Below, one piece after another: positions 12,656 through 24,080 of a DNA stretch of 64,000 nucleotides (position 1 is the stretch's first letter; every line of letters begins with the position of its first letter). The notes below the pieces were generated by a model, which saw only the letters and a list, made by a program, of their open reading frames with translations, was not told the origin of the DNA and made no database searches. Source of the stretch: Poronia punctata (Eukaryota > Ascomycota > Sordariomycetes > Xylariales > Xylariaceae); the NCBI GenBank assembly GCA_022579005.1, contig MU401475.1:124001-188000 (forward strand), in the 5' to 3' direction. The position numbers and the translations under genes were made by a program.

Positions 12656-13506
12656 ATGGCAGACCAGAGTGCTGAAGAGCCAGTGCCCCTGGTTATTTCT
12701 AACACAGAGGAGCGGGTGCTTGAACTCTATGATAAGCTACAAAAGCTTCAGCTCGAGATCGCCCTGATGAACGCGCGTAAACACTACGTACCAGGTAGAG
12801 CCACAGGCCCATTTTCTTTCAGTATCAACAAATCCTGACATCTCAGTACAAGACCCAACATCGGGGCGCGATATAGAGACAGCAAAGAACGAGCTGTTAG
12901 ATTCATTTGCTAAGTACATATTACGCAATGAGGTGGCTTCGAACGTCATAAGTACAAATCCCATACTGCAGGCAGTTCATAATGGGACCCAGGCATCTCC
13001 TGTCGAACGGTAAGCTGTTCCCCTAGAACTCTATATCCTGTTCAAGTTTTTGGAATATGGAGACACGCCCATAATACCCACATCGGTACCCCTTTTCAAT
13101 GTGTTCTGACTGATAATCACTTAGAGATCTTTTACCCTTACTCACGGCTCGCGACGCCATATCAAGCACACTTGCGATGCAAAATACAGAACTACAGTCT
13201 GTACTCGCTGACTTGACGGATGTTGAAGGACGATCGCTGTTTTTGAGCCGGGAGAATATTTCTCTCGCACAACGTCTTCTCGACCTCACAAAACAGACGG
13301 AACAGGGAACGGCCGAGAGTCTCGCTGGCGGATCTGAGTACACAAGTCAAATATCAGATCTAGAAGTCGAGGTAAAGGCCAGTAGGCGACGGTGGCGTGT
13401 CCTCAAGGGCACGGCAAGCGCAATCGTCGCTGGCAGTGGCGTAGATTGGGCAAGAGATGCAGAGTTGAGGGACATCGTGCTTGACCCTACAGATGAACAG
13501 GTCTAA
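12656..13506 (+). CDS. Kinetochore protein of the CENP-H family (probable)
   Basis: Best model: exons 12656-12794, 12847-13009 and 13125-13506, about 227 aa. Intron 2 (13010-13124) is clear: GTAAGC donor, CTGAC branch and TTAG acceptor. Intron 1 is ambiguous; a 12777-12822 version keeps the same phase. The protein is almost entirely helical. It starts with 'EERVLELYDKLQKLQLEIAL', continues through a central coiled coil, and ends with 'ASAIVAGSGVDWARDAELRD', which resembles the conserved C-terminal motif of CENP-H (a V/I-x-x-SG-x-x-WA-x-D pattern). CENP-H (Fta3 in fission yeast, Mcm16 in budding yeast) is a subunit of the inner-kinetochore CENP-H/I/K module (Ctf3/Sim4 complex). The family call rests on recalled motif resemblance. 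A profile search with CENP-H would settle it. Confidence 0.7.
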
Positions 13507-16500
13507 GGGAAGGAATATTGATACCCATATACGTCAGGTTGGCTATGAAGATATATCCCAATCTTAATAGCACGAAAACCGGACCTTTTGCCAATGCAAT
13601 GTTGGCAGAAACAACACAAGCCTGAGTAGCTGCTAACATCCACACGTCCCTTTTCAAATTACATTTCTGTAAAGCTTAGGGTAAATAATAACTACCGAGA
13701 TAATCAGTTTGGTCTTGATGGCTTGCATAGTTTGGGCTTTGCAAATGCTCATCAAGATTGACGATAATTCCAAGGTAGCACATGCACACAGGTGTTGACC
13801 AGGTGAAGTCTTGCCCAGGGGATATGTACGAGTATGTGCGGTATCGCGTATGCTGCCAACCGTTTTAGACAAGAGAGGACCTCGGATATACAAACAAGGA
13901 GATAGGGGCAGTTGGGTCCAGCAACAAGGTTAAACAAGTTGCAAAATTGCCACATCTACACACATATCAGTCTAGGCTGAGACGCCTCAGAACAAGCTAT
14001 CAGAGAAGTAGACAAGGGCTTTCTAATAATATGGTATTGGGGCAGCTGGGGATATTGTCCAAAACATTGTTGCAACTTCATGATACCGAGATAGTAAAAA
14101 TGGTGCACAAGCAAGGCGAAAATGACGCGTCAAGGAGGTAGTATCAGTAAGTGGCTATCATCCAGCCCACTTCCTAGAATAGTACCTACTATTCTAACCT
14201 TTCTCCAATAAGACATCCATGTTGGTTGTGTCCCAAAGTTACATACCTAGTACAATTAACTTCCAACACAAGTACAGTACAACTATGGGAAGTACCTACT
14301 GATTGATTTTGCCAAGTTCAGGTCAGGTTTGGGTTAAAACGCATGTTACTAGACTACTTCCTACTACCTACCCTAACCTGTGCCTGCCCGCCTACCAGCC
14401 CTAGGGTGCCCAGAAGAAGTACATAAATAAGTAACTAAAGTACGCGTACTTCCAAGGTGCTGCCTTGGTGGTGGAGCAATTGGTGTTTTGTTATCGGAGT
14501 CCGCGATTAGTGCGCGTAGTATGTACGCTTTCTGGCTTAAAGGTACCCATCATGTACATATACCCAGGTTTGAACTGAAGGCTGCGGCCTAAAGGAAGTA
14601 CCTAGGGGTTAGGACTACAGGCTACAGAGCTTACCGTCCTTGGCAAATCAGACATGATGATTTTACAGGCGCCTGATGCCGTCTGTTCAATGTTGTTTGA
14701 TGCATGTCTCCTTAGCTTCTGGTGTACCTAGTACTAGCTACGAGTATGCTACAACTTGCCTAGGTCCTTGATTCATGTCCTTTGCAGGCTCTGGAGACAT
14801 TCACATATTTGGTATGTACCTACATCATACCATACGCACTTTGCATTCATTACAAGACAAGGTAAGGTGGCCCTGAGGTAAACACCACAAAGCTAGGTGG
14901 TGGTCAAGGAGGTGAGCCTGCTTCTCAAACATTAAATTCCAGTATGTCATACATGGTAGGTATGTTGCATATGCTTTAATTCCTATTAGTAAAATGTTTA
15001 TTCTTAGCTTTTTTTATACATTCCCGGATTGTCCAGGAGTTGCGTCTTGGTTTCCTGGCTGAGCTTATGTTCCTGGTCACACTTGTACTAACATTACTTG
15101 AAGCACCACCGTATTGGTCCACCTCCACCTGCATAGGAAGTCTTGACGTAAGGAGGTATGTCACTTTAATCAATCACAGGAGACGCTTCCCGGTTACTGA
15201 AAACTGACTACAGTACTAGGTTACTGACCAAACCAGGAAAGGGCAGTAATGAGGGCTGATATAGCCTACCAGTACGTGTAGTAAGAAGGCCTGGCGGGAT
15301 GTGCTGAGAAGAAAGAAGAAGTTCTAGCCCATTCGGATGCCTGCGGAAATGCGTTGCGCCAGTTCCCTACCCGTGTACAACACTTGTCTCTGCTCATTTG
15401 AACATGTTGATACCTATAGACAGGTTAACCTAGATGCTTCATTTCATTTGTTTCAAGGGCCATCTATACACATAAACAATGGATGAGTTAGAGGGCGTGC
15501 TTATAAGCTTATTATTAGTGTTTAAACTTCAAGGTAAGGTAAGAGGTAGGGAAGATCTACCTAACATACCTACTGTATACACGTACATATTTGACCTAGG
15601 TTGTATATATTTAAACTCCAGGATACTATATTATGTATGTAGGTGGCCGATATTATTGTTCTTCATCATCCTGTTAGATGCTAGACTAAAGTAATCATAT
15701 CTTGGCTGGTATGATTTTACAACACGACCGACCGTGTCAAGTTTCTCTGTATGTGTAAGAGGTTGCCACCTATTGCTATTTATGCTGAACCTGCTTGAAA
15801 ACCTAGAAGCTTAGATTAAGCACGGGGTTAGGATATATGGACTCTTGGAATCGTCTTGGGCAACAAATAGAATCTATTTCAATATCTAACATCCTAACTA
15901 TTGTAGGCAGAAGACGTGTAACTGCTCCTATACTGTAGATTTACATTGTTACCTAAAGTTGGTAGATAATTAATTCAAGACCACATCATACCTCATACTA
16001 ACATCAGAGTAGATAACAGGATTATAGCTAATATTGGCTTGTTTGCCTTACAAAGGTAAAGAGATCAAGAAAGGAGTTGATATATTGCAGGATGTGAACA
16101 TATGTAGCAACAAGTAAGCAAACGCACATTTGCGCATACAGAGAAGCGGGGGAGGGGGGCCATTCACGTGGAAGAATAAAGAAACAAAAGATGCGCCAGC
16201 TGAAAGCAGGAAGCAGACTCAATACTGTAACTGGGTGTAAATCAGCTGCAGGTACTGTACGTTTATATACTAATGTACTGGTAGGGAGGTGGAGGGGGTC
16301 TACTGATCAGACAAGTCTGGGGTGCGGTCATTAGGTGCATACCTCATGTAAGAAGCACCTAACCATTCTACGATAATGTATAGTAGGTATTAAATGCTTT
16401 ACTTAGGACAGGTACACTCTGATGAGCTTCAGATAGACATAACTGGGCAATTCCAGCATTTAGAAGCAACAAGGCATGATAGCCCCATGCTTGTGTAGCT

Positions 16501-17261
16501 TCAAGATATGTATGCATGTAGGTACGTGTAGGTCATACATATAAAGACAAGCGGCATTGTTTCTTATTTAGATCATACAAGACATAACAAGGTAACATAG
16601 ACCAAAAAAAAAAAGAAATGCAGCAACATAAGAAAAACACACAGCTTAACTGTAGTAGCTTTGTATATACAACATGGTATTAAATACAAGTAGAAGAAGT
16701 GTATAAAACAAAGATGAGAAAAGCAGACGTACAAGTTGAATAATAGCTTGGTAAGTATATAATAAGAATATATATCTACCTTGATCATCTTCTTTTGCCT
16801 GTTTTGTTTACATGTTACCTATCTATTACTCTTGTACTTTGAAATCTTCCTAGATATGCTGCTTACAACACAAAGGCATGACAAAACATACACAGTTTAT
16901 ATACCGTGTAATTGGAATTTATTTTGATAGGCTAATACCTACACATACACATACTTGTATAAAAAGACACAGACATACAAGTAACCTACACATACATGGC
17001 AAGGTTGCAAGACAAACAGCTTACGGTCTAAGTTGCAAGATGTTTACGTGTAATAGAGAGCTACTGTGTGGTCTTTTTGATCCGCACAGTATTCTGAGGT
17101 TGGTACATCCTGCTACAGGACACAAACTTGCCTTTAAGTAGCATTTGGAGTGGTTCAATGTTTATTGAAGCCTGCTAAAAGAGGAAGCAAAACCTATAAC
17201 AACCTCAAGTACCTCAACCTTGGTGGGTGCCATACCTAAGCTCTGTAGAAGGTACCTGAAT
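13507..17261. other. Gene-poor 3.8-kb stretch rich in TAGGTA/TACCTA words
   Basis: All open frames are under about 90 codons and none resembles a protein family. The DNA is A/T-leaning and carries many scattered 4-8 bp words of the TAGG/CCTA type. I see no terminal repeats, transposase or reverse-transcriptase motifs, and no tRNA-like or rRNA-like structure. Confidence 0.45.
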
Positions 17262-17545
17262 ACACGCCCTGCCTCCCTCCCTCTCTGTCCCCCTTCCACT
17301 TCCCCTCACACCTCACGCAAGCCCGCCCCAGCCTGCACCACACAGACTGGACTGGACTGACCCTCCCTCACAAATTGGAGTGCCTGTCCCCTTGTATGGG
17401 CCTTGTCTCTCTTTACACACACAATCACCCGCCCAGCCAGAAAAGGGCGGTAGCCCAAGGGCCCCCCCATACAAATTTCCCTCTCTTCTCTACTCTCATA
17501 CAATCTCCCACCTAAACCGTCTCCCATACAAACACACAGCACACA
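17262..17545 (+). promoter_or_regulatory. Pyrimidine-rich promoter tract upstream of NHP6
   Basis: About 280 bp whose plus strand is dominated by C and T, with CCCTCC, TCCCC and CACAC runs. It starts about 270 bp before the upstream exon at 17818 and sits in an otherwise A/T-leaning neighbourhood. C/T-rich tracts just upstream of the transcription start are typical of strongly expressed fungal housekeeping genes. Assignment to NHP6 is inferred from position and orientation. Confidence 0.5.
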
Positions 17546-17817
17546 CTCAACTTCACCACATACGCTCGCATACACTACACTCTGCGCCTGCACATACAAA
17601 TCGTGAGTACATCCCTTAATATGGCCATCCACTGCAAATATTAAGTCACCTCAACTACAATCGCAATCTACGCCTACTGTTTCCAATCAACCAAATTTGC
17701 ATTTAATTCGGCATGCAATTCTTGCTTGCATTGTCGCATTGATCGCCAATTTGTTGATTTTGCATTTATTCAGTTTCCTGCGACGGGTTCTCCTTCCTGA
17801 AGCCTTTGCATTGGAAC

Positions 17818-17946
17818 ATGAGCCGTCTTGCACTCTTATCTCGATCAACACAACTCTTTAAATCTGCGAGGTCGACTAACACGGGATACTCTCAACAGCA
17901 CCGCCCACCACCAATTGCGCGTCGATTCCAAAGCAATTCTACAGAG
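17818..17946 (+). other. Candidate upstream exon encoding a mitochondrial presequence, in frame with NHP6
   Basis: A 43-codon frame starts at an ATG with A at -3. It reads 'MSRLALLSRSTQLFKSARST', then a Gln/Pro-rich stretch, then 'PIARRFQSNSTE'. It has seven Arg/Lys, no Asp, and Glu only at the last codon, with an Arg-Arg-Phe presequence-cleavage-like motif near its end. It finishes at a GAG/GTATGC donor. A leader intron 17947-18288 (342 nt; GCTAAC branch, CATCTAG acceptor) would join it in phase 0 to 12 nt without a stop (18289-18300), directly followed by the NHP6 ATG at 18301. The fusion would be 146 aa. It may instead be a 5'-UTR exon that is rarely translated. Confidence 0.5.
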
Positions 17947-18300
17947 GTATGCATCCACACACGGCATCACCCAATCCAAGCTTCAAGTCGCGGTTTTCAC
18001 GCGTTGGCATCCTCAATTGAAGATGCGACAAGGACATACCTCCAAAATAACCACCGCCTGTTGCAACATCTACCCTGAAAGCCACATTTGTCGCATTCCA
18101 ACAATTGTTTCCCTGTGATCCGAGCATCTGTCAGAATCGCCCGCACACCCACCCATAATTCTCTGCAAATGCCTCGAACATCGCCGTCCACCTAGCCCTG
18201 CATATCCTGCACTGCACAACGCACATAGCTTTGCAGACTTTTGATATTGACACTCGACCTACCATGCTAACAGTTATTTCGCATCTAGAAAACATCCATC

Positions 18301-18777
18301 ATGCCCAAGGAAGCTACTACCAAGCGCGGTAAGGCCGGCAAGGTCGAGAAGAGAAAGGGCAAGAAGGGTAAGCTCCGTACCACGGCGTCATTGTTCAGTA
18401 ACTTGGCTCCCGTGGCTAACCAGTTGCAGATCCCAATGCCCCCAAGCGCGGCCTATCGGCCTATATGTTCTTCGCAAACGAGCAACGCGAGAACGTACGC
18501 GACGAGAACCCCGGCATCTCTTTCGGTACGCTCCCGATCTAATTGCCTTCTATGAGAGGTCAGTGCTAACACCATCTTAGGCCAGGTTGGCAAGATTCTT
18601 GGCGAGCGATGGAAGGCCTTGAACGACAAGCAAAGGACTCCCTATGAAGCCAAGGCCGCTGCGGATAAGAAGCGATACGAAGACGAGAAGCAAGCCTACC
18701 AGGTAAGGATAGCGGTACGCATATCTGTTGGCGGCTAGGATCTTGCTGACTGGTGACGATAGGCCGAATCTGATTAG
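18301..18777 (+). CDS. NHP6: NHP6-type single HMG-box chromatin protein
   Basis: Four exons, 18301-18367, 18430-18525, 18581-18702 and 18763-18777, with introns of 62, 55 and 60 nt, give a 99-aa protein. A basic N-terminal tail (residues 1-22, Lys/Arg-rich) precedes one HMG box (about 23-94). The box starts '[20 protein letters not shown]' and continues '[19 protein letters not shown]' and '[19 protein letters not shown]'. This arrangement matches yeast Nhp6 and Neurospora homologues in length and order. Known role: non-sequence-specific DNA bending in the nucleus, supporting FACT and transcription initiation. The protein ends with a short acidic Glu-Ser-Asp tail. A longer, possibly mitochondrial form starting at 17818 is described separately. 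Confidence in the short form is very high. Confidence 0.95.
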
Positions 18778-21700
18778 AAAAAGCCCGATGAAGTCGCGGT
18801 AGCGATTTGTGAATACCCCGGAGAGCCCGTCGCGTTGTTGTGTTGATATCCAGAACCTTACGACTGAAATGATAGTCCAACGTCGATCCTTTGCGAGGGC
18901 ACAAGGGGGGCGTGTGGTCCAAGCAGTTTCTTTTTATCGATCGTCTATTACGTCTGGGTTTGGTCGGTGTTGCGAAGCATAGGAATGGGTTATGCTGCTT
19001 CATTTTGCTTTCGAGGATGAGTCGTCATTGTCTGAGCGAATACGAAAGATTCGACGCTTGACCCGTAGGAGTGGCAACGTCCACTCTGCCTTCGTATCTC
19101 GGGGAAGGTAATAGAGAGCTAGTATTCGCATGACAACACGACGTTGTAAAATATCTTGCGCAACGGTTCGCGGTGCTCGTTGGTGGTCATGCTAGGAGGC
19201 ATGGTGTCCATGAACTTGAACCGCGTTCACGTCTATCAAGCCAACATGATACCTAAATAAACACTCATGGTGTCATGCCGAGGTTCTCGTGAATGCAGAA
19301 CATTCTCTAAAGCGATGTCGGGGTGCTGGCTGAAGACGTCAAGGTCTGGAGATAGTTGGTAGTCTGGACAATTGGTCGAACACACGTCTTGTCGGAGTCA
19401 GTCTCGACCCGAGCGCAATATCAATTACCCAGCATCGCTGTCAGTGCGGTTGGGCCAAGGCAACTCACTACGGTTTATATTATAGGTGATGCCTCGCTCT
19501 TGAATAAGCATCGGTGCTTCCTTGCCCTCGTCTCTTGGCATGGGGTGCCGGGACCAGACTTGGTATTTATGTGATGTGACGGGCAAGTTTATTGAATTTC
19601 TATGGAATCTGTCGGAGTCGGGGTAAATCAAAGCCAAACCCCGTGTTCTGCATTGCTTCCACTCAGGCCTTATCGAATATTGCTGCTATGTATCAAGACG
19701 GCCGGTCACTATTGGAGATTCCGGCGCCGATGCCCAGAAGGCCTAACCTAGCTTAATTCTTACTTATTTTATCTAGAGTTCCTTGTCCAGGCGCGCGGCG
19801 CTGCAGAATCAGACTTGGTTGGGTGCATATGCAAGTTGTCATCCGGTCAAGAACTACCTCCAACACCCAGATGCCCAACCATGGCCCACCGTCACTTTCC
19901 AAGATTTTCTATACCCCCGCCAAATACTCCTCTCGCGTTTCGTGTCGTTTCGTTTCGTTCCGTTTTAGATTTCCGCTGGCTCGACGAACCTAACCTCAGC
20001 TCCTGCCCCGCTCCCCTCCAGTACGCCAAGGTAGTTTAGGATGCTCTATTGCTGACAGTAGGCAGTTTAGACAGACGCCCATTCTCGCGTTGTCGCGAAA
20101 ACCTTGTTCTACCTCCATTTTCTTTCTCTTTTCTTTTTGTCATGCCTTTCTGGCTTCCGTTTTACACAGGTTGCTATGACTATAGGTAACTGTCTCCCTA
20201 GGTTGGAATACGAAAGCCGGCCTACGACGCCAACAGCGTCTAGCATCATACGAGTCGAGAGAGGAGGCCAGTCAGCGAAAAGATGATGCTGCCCGAAATG
20301 GTCTTTAATATTTGGGATGTCTCTTGAGATGATTTGTTTGGGCGGTGCCCGCCCACCCCGTCTCCCGCCAACAAAGCGGGTAGGGAGACGAGAGCGCACC
20401 CCCAAGCCGATAACAATATGGTCACTTGCAGATTCTTCATGCACGCCGCGTTTCTTCTCCGCACTGGTGGAAAGGTAGGAAGGGAGGTCCATCAGGAAGA
20501 TCCAGAAAGGCGCAGAAGCCCGAGCCCTAGTGCTGCATCGTGCCAACTCTCCGGGTCGCCATGATTGCTTGAACCACCATGGTTCTGGTTTCGTGGCAAC
20601 CTCTTGACGAAAGACGGAGGTTTAAACAACCCAACGACAGGATAGTCGGGACAGATCCATCTGGCCTCTTTCATCCGCCCATTCAGGATCGGGCTAGATG
20701 GCTAGGTAACCACACGCAGTATCGAATTATGCTCTTCCACTCGATACATACGTGTATGTGTACAGACACAGACACAGACACAGACACAGACACACGTCGT
20801 CCATTAACTTCTCCCCTCAATACTCATGATAATAATACCATACCTATAACCGACCCACTGGCATTGGTACGACATGTGTTCTGCATGTCTAATGTCGAAC
20901 TGCTTCAAATTGATTTAACAGTAGACGCATGTACGAATACATGATCTTGTGTATAAATCAACTCGGGGATGTCTGATACGACTACCCAGCTAAACAGCAA
21001 AGTAGGTAGAAACTCTGTGCTTCGGTGCCACGGGCATTCGGGCATATTCAGGCCGCATTCTGTACAGCATCACAGGAATGTGTCCTGTACGTACATCGCT
21101 GGATGACGACTGGTGGACGACGAAATAAGATAGGATACTGGCCATTGGCTCCCACACTTTACAGCGACAGCGTTTCTACGGTAGGCCAACTATGTTCAAA
21201 GTATACAAGCACGAGAATGGGGGACCCCTTCTACGCCCAATCATCGATGCATGCCCATGCAGCCTATCGCCATAAGCGGTTGTCTATACTAGACTAACCT
21301 AGACACGGCCTATGTAAGGGAGTATATTCTAGACTATACAAAGTATTCGGCCCATGCGCTGATCCCGTCGTCAAAATTCCGACCTGTCGTTCTGCAGACT
21401 ACAGATGCAGCAGCAGCAGCAACACCCCACCCCCGGTTGACTTCTGCCACGTCAGATGAGCCGCAATTGTCATACAAACTCACCTCCCTCGCTTCTCATC
21501 CCTCCTCTCTGATTTTCCTTGTTTCTCCTTCTCCTCCCTCGTTTCCATCCGTGAGCCACTAACGCAAGTCTGGGCATAAGGCCCTTCTCCACAAGACCGC
21601 TGCAACGGCCTCTGGTGGACCATCTGTTATCCCTTCCTCCTTCCCCCTTTATAACCACCATTCGGCACCAAACCCCCCTTGAGACTAAATCTCCTAGAAC

Positions 21701-21834
21701 TCCTCCCCCTCCACCATTCCGCGATCATAATACCACCTGTGGCCTAGGTATGAGGGGCTTCATCCAGCGACTCCACTAGCTCACGGCCATTATAAACATG
21801 TAAGGACCCCATATATACGACCACCTAGACGCCA
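18778..21834. other. 3-kb intergenic region without a supported gene
   Basis: Several frames of 60-145 codons occur (for example 20109-20546 minus), but they are Arg/Pro-rich, low in family-like features and lack splice support. A short (CAGA)-type repeat lies at about 20763-20794 and a CAG run near 21404-21422. I see no transposon or RNA gene. Confidence 0.4.
20763..20794 (+). repeat. Hexanucleotide (CAGACA)n microsatellite
   Basis: About five tandem copies of a CAGACA unit, in non-coding DNA. Confidence 0.8.
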
Positions 21835-23998
21835 ATGGATCCACTTCTGCGAACCCGGGTGCCGCCAGGCTTCCGGACCAAGCCCCGAAGACTGGAAATC
21901 CGCGGGCATGAACCCCGCGGGCTGGCACCGACGGTTATCGACGGCTGCTGCATCGAGGCAGAACGTGCCGACACCGTACGATTTCATCTCGAGGGGCTGC
22001 GTATTGCCATCCCAGAGCCACTCCACCCCCATTTAGCCGCTATCATCGAACACCTCCGTATCACGAGCCAGCACCTCCGGGATATCGCCGATAAGTCACA
22101 AGTGCACCTGGCCCAGGTGCCGGCCATGATCGATTACCTCAACATCATCCTGCCCTGTCTAAGCCGGACGCTCAGAGACATCATGAGTTACTACGAGGAT
22201 AAGTCGATGACCAAGGCGTACCGATGGAGAACCATGTATCATGCCATGGGCCGGGAGTTGCCGGGGACGAGTCTGCCTGCCAGGTTTGTCATGTATAATC
22301 AGTTCCTCGAACTGCTTAACTTTTTGATGATGAGGTACGTACCTCGTGCTGGGGCCGACCATGGTGCTCGCCCGAGTCTCACCTTATCGCCGAACAGAGA
22401 CCCAAGCTTCGACGTCAACACTATGGAAGCTCTGCGGGGACGGATCCTGCAACTACGCGCCGCTCGACAGATAGGTTAGTCCGCCTAGTCCATTCATCAG
22501 TTCATTAGATACTAAAACATCTTAACCAAAGATCCCCCGACCCCTACACAAACGGACCTAGTCAGGCGAGACACCGCTCTTGATTTTTGGCAACGGGAAA
22601 CCGTAAGTCTTATCGTCCCGGGCCACATAAGGACTACACGTGTGCTTGTGTCTTTTTCTTTCTAACTCGAACCCGACAGGATTTCCACTGGGCCGAGGCC
22701 ATATTTACGCAACCGCTACCGTCAAGGAGAGAGTTCAGACACCGTGCCGTGTATGACAACCAGCTAGGCCGCCGCTATAGCAAGCCTACGGGAGGAAAGA
22801 AAGAGAGCTGACCATGACCAGTTCCCTGGCGAATGGACCGCTGACGGTGCAAGGTCAGACCGAGCCGATGTATGGCGATTGCAAGATATTGATAAAGCGG
22901 TACGCTAGAGCCATGTTGTTCATCATTTCCCCTATCGTTCATGTTAAAACCTCCTTCAGCATTATCCAGACCTAGCGGGACCAAAACTAACGGGGAGACG
23001 GAGGGAAGCTCATTCGATGAGGACCGAATCTCGGTAGTCGTATTCCTTCGGCAGGACGACCAAGAACCTTTCATCCTCATTCGAAACCGTTCTAATACTA
23101 TCGAAAACTGGATCGACATCCGGCCCGTGCGGGACCTCACCATTGAACGAAGGTCCAGGGACTCAGCCGTGAACCTATACGTTTTTGACCATGCCTATAG
23201 GAAGTATAAAGAGTGGGCGAGGCTCTCGTTCGTAACATGGGAAGGTTCGCGATCATCACTCCGTACCCATGCCCATTGAAGCCCGCCGAGTGTCAGTACT
23301 GATAACCAGAACAGAGCTTGTCCTCTTCTATTGCACCTTTGTCAGCCTTAAAATGCGTACAGATACCGTTGTATCCGATCTGGAATACATGGTGGGAAAG
23401 GAGAAACTTCTATTCCGATCGTAAGTGACGGGGTTTTCGAAATTGCTACTGTTAACCAATAACGGCTTCCTCCTCCGGCGACTCTTTTCTTGCCAACAGT
23501 CTAATAATCTTCGACAGTACGATCCTGGATAACGGATATCAGCACTCTTTGGCTGTGGCTGTAGACACAGTGACGGGGGGCCAGCGTCTACACACCGTAG
23601 TTTTGGAAGGACCCCTTGCCGGATGCCCTATCTGGACAGCATTCAGTATGTCCACCATCCCTTTTTTTTTCCCTCTCTCCTTGGCTACGTCTTGTCCACA
23701 CCAAATCTTAGCCAGTATTCGTTTGCCGTTTTCCTCTTTATTCCCGACTAACTTTTAAATTCCCAAAAGTCCCCCCGGATTTCTCCGAACGCAACCTAAG
23801 CCACAAGTCACCGCGTCGTATCTGGCTCCGCAACATCCACATCTATTCCTTCAGCGACGAGTACCGTCCGCACAAGCAGCGGAAGGGGAGATCCGCCGCC
23901 TTTGAGCTGAGATTCAACGACGTCAGGACGGCCACGATATTTAAGCAGATCTTTAACCCCATCTCGCCGCCTTCGGTGGACGAAGCGAGTGAAGATGC

Positions 23999-24002
<4 letters not shown>
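21835..24002 (+). CDS. Uncharacterised nine-exon fungal protein, about 518 aa
   Basis: Exons 21835-22334, 22398-22474, 22532-22602, 22680-22750, 22822-22899, 22970-23244, 23315-23420, 23500-23645 and 23770-24002. All eight joins keep phase and sum to 1557 nt, strong evidence for a real gene. Donors are GTACGT, GTTAGT, GTAAGT, GTATGA, GTACGC, GTTCGC, GTAAGT and GTATGT. Residues about 40-165 are helical, with 'PLHPHLAAIIEHLRITSQHL' and 'MIDYLNIILPCLSRTLRDI'. Residues about 260-500 look beta-rich and PH/FERM-like: 'EDRISVVVFLRQDD', 'WIDIRPVRDLTIERR', 'AVNLYVFDHAYRKYKEW' and 'ATIFKQIFNPI'. The PH-like idea is an inference from alternating strands. No catalytic motif, signal peptide or membrane segment is seen. 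The last exon could start at a neighbouring in-frame acceptor. A (GA)n tract begins at the stop codon. Confidence 0.8.

Positions 24003-24077
<75 letters not shown>
24001..24077 (+). repeat. (GA)n microsatellite, about 38 units, starting at a stop codon
   Basis: An uninterrupted GA dinucleotide run whose first bases form the GA of the TGA stop of the preceding gene. On the minus strand it creates a spurious Ser-Leu repeat frame. Confidence 0.95.

Positions 24078-24080
<3 letters not shown>

Noticed and set aside
18566..19003. A 145-codon minus-strand frame over the end of NHP6
   Set aside because: Antisense to confirmed NHP6 exons; Arg-rich text typical of antisense translation.
20109..20546. 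A 145-codon minus-strand frame
   Set aside because: Arg/Lys- and Ser-rich without motifs, overlapped by equally long frames on the other strand.
22680..22811. A frameshift or gene split in the nine-exon gene at 22809
   Set aside because: An apparent stop disappears once a phase-2 intron 22751-22821 (GTATGA donor, CTGAC branch, CAG acceptor) is recognised.
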